DNA of 17,339 nucleotides, taken from the NCBI GenBank assembly GCA_017540385.1, contig JAFYBD010000166.1:1-17339 (forward strand), given 5' to 3'. The translations under genes and the position numbers were made by a program. Position 1 is the first letter of the stretch. Each line of letters starts with the position of its first letter. Positions 12,814-17,339 of this stretch are shown piece by piece. Below the pieces are notes generated by a model. It did no database searches. It was given only the letters and a program-made list of their open reading frames with translations, and was not told where the DNA came from. This DNA comes from Lentisphaeria bacterium (GTDB lineage: Bacteria > Verrucomicrobiota > Lentisphaeria > Victivallales > UBA1829).

Positions 12814-15615
12814 CACGCTTACCCCCGCTACTCCGCCATCCTCCTGGCGCTGGCGCTCTCCCTGCCCGCGGTCTACGCGCAGGAGATGACCGACGTCGAG
12901 ATCGAGGAAGAAGAACCCGCCGCTGTCGTTGAAGCGGCGGAAGGAGCGGAAGCCGTAGAACTCACCGACGAAGAAAAAGAAGCTCTCCGCGACCAGACCG
13001 CCGCGTCCATCGAGGACCTCATCGCGCGCATGGCCGAGCGCCGCAACGCCGACGAGCTCCAGAAGAAGGCTTCCTCCGCGTTCGAACGCGAGGAGTACGA
13101 CATGGCCGTCGACGCCTACGTCGAAGTCCTGAAGACCCTCGAGTCCGACGTGGTCGACGGCGAGATCCCCGAGGCGAACAAGAAGAAGATCGCCGAAGTC
13201 CAGAAGATGATCTCCCAGTCCTACTACTACTGGGCCCGCAAGATCTTCAACGAGGCGGAAAAGACCGCCCAGATCGGTCTTTACGACGAGGCCATCGAGA
13301 AGTGCGAAGAGGCCATCAAGGTCTATCCGCTCTCCGAGCCCATCATGCGCAAGACCATCGAAGAGTACAAGGTCATGAAGGCTTCGCAGGAGTACAAGAA
13401 AGAAACCTCCGCGGCCGAACTCATCCCCGAGGCCCTGAACCGCGAGAAGCGCATCTCCATCCTGATCCGCCAGGGCCAGACCCTGTACAATACCAAGCAG
13501 TGGAACAAGGCCCAGGAGAAGTTCAACCAGGTCATGATCCTCGACCCGTACAACATCACGGCCATCGACTATCTCCGCCGTATCTACGTGAACGAGGCCA
13601 AGGCCGGCGAACGCCGTCAGGGCGTCGTGTTCCTTGAACGTGCCGCCGAAGCCATGTGGGAGCTCATCGCCCCCATTCCGACCGGCTCCGAGACTTCCGA
13701 CGACGTCGTGAAGGAAGACATCAAAGTCAAGGAAGACAACATCGGCACCACGCAGAAGAAGCTCAACGACATCGTGATCGACCACATCGACTTCGAAGAG
13801 GTCTCCATCACGCAGGTCGTCCAGTTCCTCAAGCACACCAGCAAGGACCGCGACCCCGACCGCGTGGGCGTGAACTTCGTCCTCCGCTTCAACGCCGATC
13901 CCACCGCGGTCCAGCCCGCCATCCCCGGCGGAGACGAGGAGTTCGGCGAAGATGATGAGACGTACGAGGAAGAGTACACCGAGGAGACCGAAGATTCCGG
14001 TTCCTCCGAAGGCGACTTCTACAGCTACGAGGACGATCCCGGAACGAGCCCCGAAGGCGAGAAGATCATGACCCCTGAAAACACGCTGGTCACCCTTGCC
14101 GTCGACAACGTCTCCCTGATCGATGCGATCCGCTACATCTGCAAGTCGGCGAACCTCCACTTCCGCGTGGAGAACTACGCCGTCGTCATCGCCCCGAAGA
14201 CCGTCCCGCTGGACGAGTTCGTCCGCAAGACGTTCCCGATCGACAAGGAAATCCTCGCCAGCAGCATCCTCGGCGCCCTGACCAACGAAACCGTGAAGCA
14301 GTACCTCGTCGACCGCGGCATCCCGTTCCCGGAAGGTTCCTCCGTCCGCTATGACGAGATGAGCAGCCGTCTCACGGTCTACAACACCTCCGAAGCCATC
14401 GACGGCGTGGAAGACCTCATCGACCAGATGGACGTCTCCGACCCGCAGGTCCTGATCCAGGTGAAGTTCGTTGAAATCGAAATGAACGACCTGCAGGAAC
14501 TCTCCTTCGACTACACGTTCTCCCGCATCGCCCCGACCTGGGACGAAGTGACCGCCAGCGGCATCTCCCGCCTCGACGAGACTCCCGAGAACGGCACGCT
14601 CGCGGATCACTCGTTCATCATGTACTATCAGAACGCTTCCGAAGAGAGCCGCAGCACCCTCGCCAACGCGTGGGTCACGCCGGACTCCCGGTCGCTCGAT
14701 ACGAGAAACATGTCCTCCGTGAACGTCGCGGCCGGCGATACCTACTACGTCCCGGGCAACCTGGAAGTCGGCGAAGGCTACTACGAAGGCATCCTCCAGA
14801 ACGAAGCTGCGAAGAACTACGGCCACCACATCACCTGGGGCCCGAACAGCCACTTCAACCGCAACGCCCAGACCAGCGCCGGCATCTTCGGCGCCAGTAC
14901 GTCGATGCAGAACGACGACGTCTTCAACTGGTCCACGTACAACGCGGACGGCTATCAGTTCTCCGGCGGCATCCATGCGCTGGACAACGCCGACTCCACG
15001 GAAATCCTCTCCGCGCCGCGTCTGACCACCATGAACAACCAGCAGGCCGTCATCCGCATGGTCACGGAAAAGTATTATCCCGACGACTGGGATGAAGCCG
15101 AACTGGAGACCATCTCCACCAACGGCTCCAACGTGCCCGTCTTCACGCCGTCCATCCCGCAGTTCGGCGGCGCCACCGAAGAAGGCATCGCGCTCCAGGT
15201 CCGTCCCCGCGTCGAAGAAGACAACTACACGATCTTCCTCGAAATGACCCCGGTCATCCAGGAGTTCATCGGCTGGACCGACTACTCCTACTCCATCCCG
15301 CTGGGCGACAACAACGAGCTGTATCCCAACACCCTGAAGATGCCCATCATCGAGGCCCGTTACCTGAACACGAACGTCATGAGCTACGACGGCGAGACCG
15401 TCGTCCTCGGCGGCGTGATCCGCGACACCCTGGCCATGATCGAAGACCAGTACCCGATCCTCGGCGACATCCCGCTGATCGGACGCTTCTTCCAGGGCAA
15501 GGGCAAAGGCATGCAGAAGACCAACCTGCTCATCTTCCTGACCAGCCGTCTCATCAAGCCCGACGGCTCCCCGTTCCGCGAAGACCAGAGCGGTCGCGGC
15601 GTCCCGGCGATCTGA
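12769..15615 (+). CDS. Secretin 2, Amuc_1098-family outer-membrane channel
   Basis: A 948-residue paralogue of the upstream secretin with the same order of parts. Signal peptide (cleavage after VYA at 35-37), acidic segment (40-72), helical TPR-like region (75-300, including ILIRQGQTLYNTKQWNKAQE), STN-like domain interrupted by a very acidic insert (388-430, rich in Glu, Asp, Tyr, Ser), N1-like domain (480-555), and the secretin barrel (about 556-935) with EILSAPRLTTMNNQQAVIRM and SYDGETVVLGGVIRD then DIPLIGRFF. The barrel carries extra sequence at about 590-735, rich in Asn, Ser and Tyr, that secretin 1 lacks. It ends the operon: an intrinsic terminator follows 24 bp after the stop. The two secretins may form a mixed channel or serve different substrates. 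The longer start is annotated because of its strong ribosome binding site; ATG 12811 is the alternative. Confidence 0.9.
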   Translation: MTKNKVMTYLMEAPMHAYPRYSAILLALALSLPAVYAQEMTDVEIEEEEPAAVVEAAEGAEAVELTDEEKEALRDQTAASIEDLIARMAERRNADELQKKASSAFEREEYDMAVDAYVEVLKTLESDVVDGEIPEANKKKIAEVQKMISQSYYYWARKIFNEAEKTAQIGLYDEAIEKCEEAIKVYPLSEPIMRKTIEEYKVMKASQEYKKETSAAELIPEALNREKRISILIRQGQTLYNTKQWNKAQEKFNQVMILDPYNITAIDYLRRIYVNEAKAGERRQGVVFLERAAEAMWELIAPIPTGSETSDDVVKEDIKVKEDNIGTTQKKLNDIVIDHIDFEEVSITQVVQFLKHTSKDRDPDRVGVNFVLRFNADPTAVQPAIPGGDEEFGEDDETYEEEYTEETEDSGSSEGDFYSYEDDPGTSPEGEKIMTPENTLVTLAVDNVSLIDAIRYICKSANLHFRVENYAVVIAPKTVPLDEFVRKTFPIDKEILASSILGALTNETVKQYLVDRGIPFPEGSSVRYDEMSSRLTVYNTSEAIDGVEDLIDQMDVSDPQVLIQVKFVEIEMNDLQELSFDYTFSRIAPTWDEVTASGISRLDETPENGTLADHSFIMYYQNASEESRSTLANAWVTPDSRSLDTRNMSSVNVAAGDTYYVPGNLEVGEGYYEGILQNEAAKNYGHHITWGPNSHFNRNAQTSAGIFGASTSMQNDDVFNWSTYNADGYQFSGGIHALDNADSTEILSAPRLTTMNNQQAVIRMVTEKYYPDDWDEAELETISTNGSNVPVFTPSIPQFGGATEEGIALQVRPRVEEDNYTIFLEMTPVIQEFIGWTDYSYSIPLGDNNELYPNTLKMPIIEARYLNTNVMSYDGETVVLGGVIRDTLAMIEDQYPILGDIPLIGRFFQGKGKGMQKTNLLIFLTSRLIKPDGSPFREDQSGRGVPAI

Positions 15616-15639
15616 TCGTCGGCCATTGCCAGACACCTC

Positions 15640-15677
15640 AGGACCCGGTCCCCTCGCAAGGCCCGGGTCCTTTTTTT
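15640..15677 (+). terminator. Intrinsic terminator of the pilus-like operon
   Basis: AGGACCCGG (15640-15648) pairs perfectly with CCGGGTCCT (15663-15671) around a 14-nt loop, followed at once by a run of seven T. Two further T runs follow (15681-15688 and 15693-15699). Confidence 0.9.
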
Positions 15678-15686
15678 CGCTTTTTT

Positions 15687-15716
15687 TTGCACTTTTTTTC
15701 AATGGACCGCTAAGAT
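15687..15716 (+). promoter_or_regulatory. Probable promoter of the serpin gene
   Basis: TTGCAC (15687-15692), an 18-base spacer and TAAGAT (15711-15716). The predicted start near 15723 gives a leader of about 64 nt. It lies directly after the operon terminator, so the serpin is probably transcribed separately. Confidence 0.5.
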
Positions 15717-15786
15717 TTCGCACGTTTTCCCGACTAATTTACAGAAAGCAATTCAACGCATCACTTTGATACAAGGAGTCAAAACC

Positions 15787-17031
15787 ATGAATAAAACACT
15801 GTTCCACGCCGCCCTGTGCGCTATGAGCCTCGCCCTGCCTGCGTTCGCCGAGGATGTCTCTGATACCGGAACCCAGCGGAAGGCCATCGCCGCAGACCTG
15901 AACCGCAAGGGATTCGAGCTTTTCGACACCGTCTGCAAGGCGAACCCCAAAGAGAACATGTTCATCTCCCCGTACAGCATCGACGGGGCGTTCGGCATGG
16001 TCTACTGCGGAGCGAAGGGCAAAACCGCCGACGAGATCCGCACCGTGCTCGGCCTGCCCGGCGACGCGATCTCCATCGGCGCGTTCTTCGACGCCATGGC
16101 CAAACAGTACGCCGCGGCCGAGAAGACCGAGATCCTGGTCTCCAACTCCGTCTGGACGGACACGGATCAGCACGTCCTGCCGTCGTTCATGGAGATGATC
16201 GATAAGTATTACGGGGGCGCGTTCTACAAGGAGGATTTCGGGCAGCCTGCGAAGGTCGCCGCGAAGATCAATTCCTACGTCGAGTCGAAGACGAAGAACA
16301 TGATCAAGGACCTGCTGACGCCCGACTTCTTCAGCAAGGACTCGGCCATGGTCCTGCTGAACACCCTCTACTTCGAGGCGAAATGGCGCGATCCCTTCCC
16401 GAAGGACGACACGAAGGACATGCAGTTCCACCAGTTCGGCGGCAAGGACAAGGACGTCAGGATGATGTACCAGAAGAGCCCGCGCATCGCCTATTTCGCC
16501 AATCATGACGACAACGTCCACGCGGTCATCCTGCCCTATGAAAACTCCCGGTTCGAGCTCGTCGCGCTCATGCCGATGCGCGAAGGCGACGACCGCGGCG
16601 AGGCCGCGCTGAAGGACATCACCGGCAAGATCGGCTCCAAACTTGATTCCTGGCTGGAAAACCGCACTTTCGGCGAAACGCGCCTCTGGCTTCCGAAGAC
16701 CGACCTGACCTGCAAGCTCAACCTCGGCAAGACGCTCCAGGGACTCGGCATGAAGACCCCGTTCTCCGATTTCGCCGATTTCTCCGGCATCGACACCGAA
16801 GAGGCGCTGAAGATCGAGAACGTGGTGCACAAGACCGCGCTGAAGATGGACGAAGTCTCCACCAAGGCCGCGGCCGCCACCGCCATCGGCATGGTCAGGA
16901 TCACCTCCATCGGCATGCCCGATCCCGAGAACATCTTCCGCGCCGACCGGCCGTTCCTGGTCCTGATCCGCGACAACGAGACCGGACTCATCCTCTTCAT
17001 GGGCCGCATCAACGATCCCGTCGCGAAGTAA
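15787..17031 (+). CDS. Secreted serpin (serine protease inhibitor)
   Basis: Traps serine (or sometimes cysteine) proteases through a suicide substrate loop. The 414-residue length matches the family plus a signal peptide (MNKTLFHAALCAMSLALPAFAED, cleavage after AFA). Family landmarks: NMFISPYSIDGAFGMVYCGAKG near the N terminus, NSVWTD, LLNTLYFEAKWRDPF, and the serpin signature FRADRPFLVLI at 384-394. The reactive loop hinge is E356-V-S-T-K-A-A-A-A-T: P14 Thr and a small-residue P12-P9 run fit an inhibitory serpin, although P15 is Ser rather than Gly. The cleavage site falls around Val370-Arg371-Ile372, and Arg or Ile at P1 cannot be decided by eye. AAGGAG (15773-15778) eight bases before ATG 15787 fixes the start; an in-frame TTG at 15766 has no comparable site. 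It could protect surface structures from host or microbial proteases. Confidence 0.93.
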   Translation: MNKTLFHAALCAMSLALPAFAEDVSDTGTQRKAIAADLNRKGFELFDTVCKANPKENMFISPYSIDGAFGMVYCGAKGKTADEIRTVLGLPGDAISIGAFFDAMAKQYAAAEKTEILVSNSVWTDTDQHVLPSFMEMIDKYYGGAFYKEDFGQPAKVAAKINSYVESKTKNMIKDLLTPDFFSKDSAMVLLNTLYFEAKWRDPFPKDDTKDMQFHQFGGKDKDVRMMYQKSPRIAYFANHDDNVHAVILPYENSRFELVALMPMREGDDRGEAALKDITGKIGSKLDSWLENRTFGETRLWLPKTDLTCKLNLGKTLQGLGMKTPFSDFADFSGIDTEEALKIENVVHKTALKMDEVSTKAAAATAIGMVRITSIGMPDPENIFRADRPFLVLIRDNETGLILFMGRINDPVAK

Positions 17032-17057
17032 ACAATACCGATTTTACCTGACTTTTC

Positions 17058-17100
17058 CGCCGGAGCGCGTCGCCCGACCGCTCCGGCGTTCTTGATTATT
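17058..17100 (+). terminator. Intrinsic terminator after the serpin gene
   Basis: CGCCGGAGCG (17058-17067) pairs perfectly with CGCTCCGGCG (17079-17088) around an 11-nt loop, followed by the moderately T-rich TTCTTGATTATT. The T tract overlaps the -35 of the next promoter. Confidence 0.75.
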
Positions 17101-17120
17101 CGCCTCGGAGGCGCTATATT
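17092..17120 (+). promoter_or_regulatory. Promoter with a palindrome in the spacer
   Basis: TTGATT (17092-17097), exactly 17 bases, then TATATT (17115-17120). The spacer contains the perfect palindrome CGCCTC-G-GAGGCG (17101-17113), which could be an operator for a dimeric regulator. Predicted start is near 17127, 39 bases before the ATG at 17166. Confidence 0.6.
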
Positions 17121-17165
17121 ATTCCCGCACGATCGGCGTGCGTTTTCATGGAAAGGACAGGAAGA

Positions 17166-17339
17166 ATGGCTGTGCTGGGGATCGTCGTCCTGCTGACGGC
17201 ATGGTTCGTCGCGGCGAGTTGGAAAGCCGCACGGTGCGAGGTGCCGGAACGCTCGAGACGTTTTTCGAAGGCGTTCCACATGCTGCTGCTCGCGATGCCC
17301 CTGGCGGCCGCGGCGGTCTTCGCCGTACTGTTCGCGTTC
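17166..17339 (+). CDS. Small membrane protein, 3' end outside the window
   Basis: An ATG at 17166, preceded by AGGACAGGAAG, opens a frame that runs to the window edge (58 codons seen). The visible product begins MAVLGIVVLLTAWFVAASWK, a membrane helix, followed by a basic loop (residues about 19-36, RCEVPERSRRFSK) and a second hydrophobic segment from about 39 (MLLLAMPLAAAAVFAV). Codon use is GC-rich like the neighbouring genes. A promoter sits 46 bp upstream, after the serpin terminator, so it is probably the first gene of a new unit. I do not recognise a family from this part. Confidence 0.6.
   Translation, partial: MAVLGIVVLLTAWFVAASWKAARCEVPERSRRFSKAFHMLLLAMPLAAAAVFAVLFAF

Noticed and set aside
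12643..15723. A 1026-codon open frame on the minus strand opposite secretin 2, and similar long antisense frames at 10096-12570, 5297-7174 and 753-2234
   Set aside because: They result from GC-rich third codon positions of the plus-strand genes. Their products are Asp/Gly/Val/Glu-rich without recognisable domains, whereas the plus-strand products match known families.
15766..15786. TTG at 15766 as the serpin start
   Set aside because: AAGGAG at 15773-15778 is correctly spaced only for ATG 15787, which also begins a standard signal peptide.

Overview
The window is a GC-rich bacterial segment (about 60-65 % G+C in its genes). Gene content points to the PVC superphylum, most plausibly Lentisphaerota or Verrucomicrobiota. 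The strongest clue is a seven-gene operon (4077-15615) that matches in order and architecture the Akkermansia muciniphila Amuc_1102-Amuc_1101-Amuc_1100-Amuc_1099-Amuc_1098 type IV pilus-like locus. The assignment rests on recalled synteny and domain layout, not on a database search.

Layout. Positions 1 to about 190 hold a 43 % G+C, minus-strand fragment of an iron-containing alcohol dehydrogenase of AdhE type. It meets, without any intergenic space, the 5'-truncated end of a plus-strand family 4 uracil-DNA glycosylase whose DNA is about 76 % G+C. This looks like a chimeric junction. A solitary DppB/OppB-type ABC permease with a large extra domain follows (909-2219). A strong sigma70-type promoter (2263-2291) then drives a galactokinase-like GHMP kinase (2518-3666) through a leader of about 220 nt. 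That leader can fold into an elaborate nested structure closed by an 18-bp helix, and is the best candidate for something undescribed here. A 410-bp gap (3667-4076) contains GC-rich hairpins, a possible pseudoknot and the probable promoter of the next operon.

The pilus-like operon consists of secG (translocon subunit), a secreted Amuc_1102-like protein, a PilM-PilN fusion, two bitopic membrane proteins at the PilO/PilP-like positions (Amuc_1100- and Amuc_1099-like), and two tandem secretins with N-terminal TPR-like helical regions. Spacing is 60, 5, -4, 13, 53 and 12 bp, and a strong intrinsic terminator ends it (15640-15677). Together these could form a cytoplasmic actin-like ring, an inner-membrane and periplasmic alignment complex, and an outer-membrane channel. 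No pilin, assembly ATPase, platform protein or prepilin peptidase is encoded in the window.

After the terminator come a separately promoted secreted serpin (15787-17031) with its own terminator, and the start of a small membrane protein (17166 to the window end) whose promoter has a perfect palindrome in its spacer. I saw no tRNA, rRNA, CRISPR array, insertion sequence or transposase gene.
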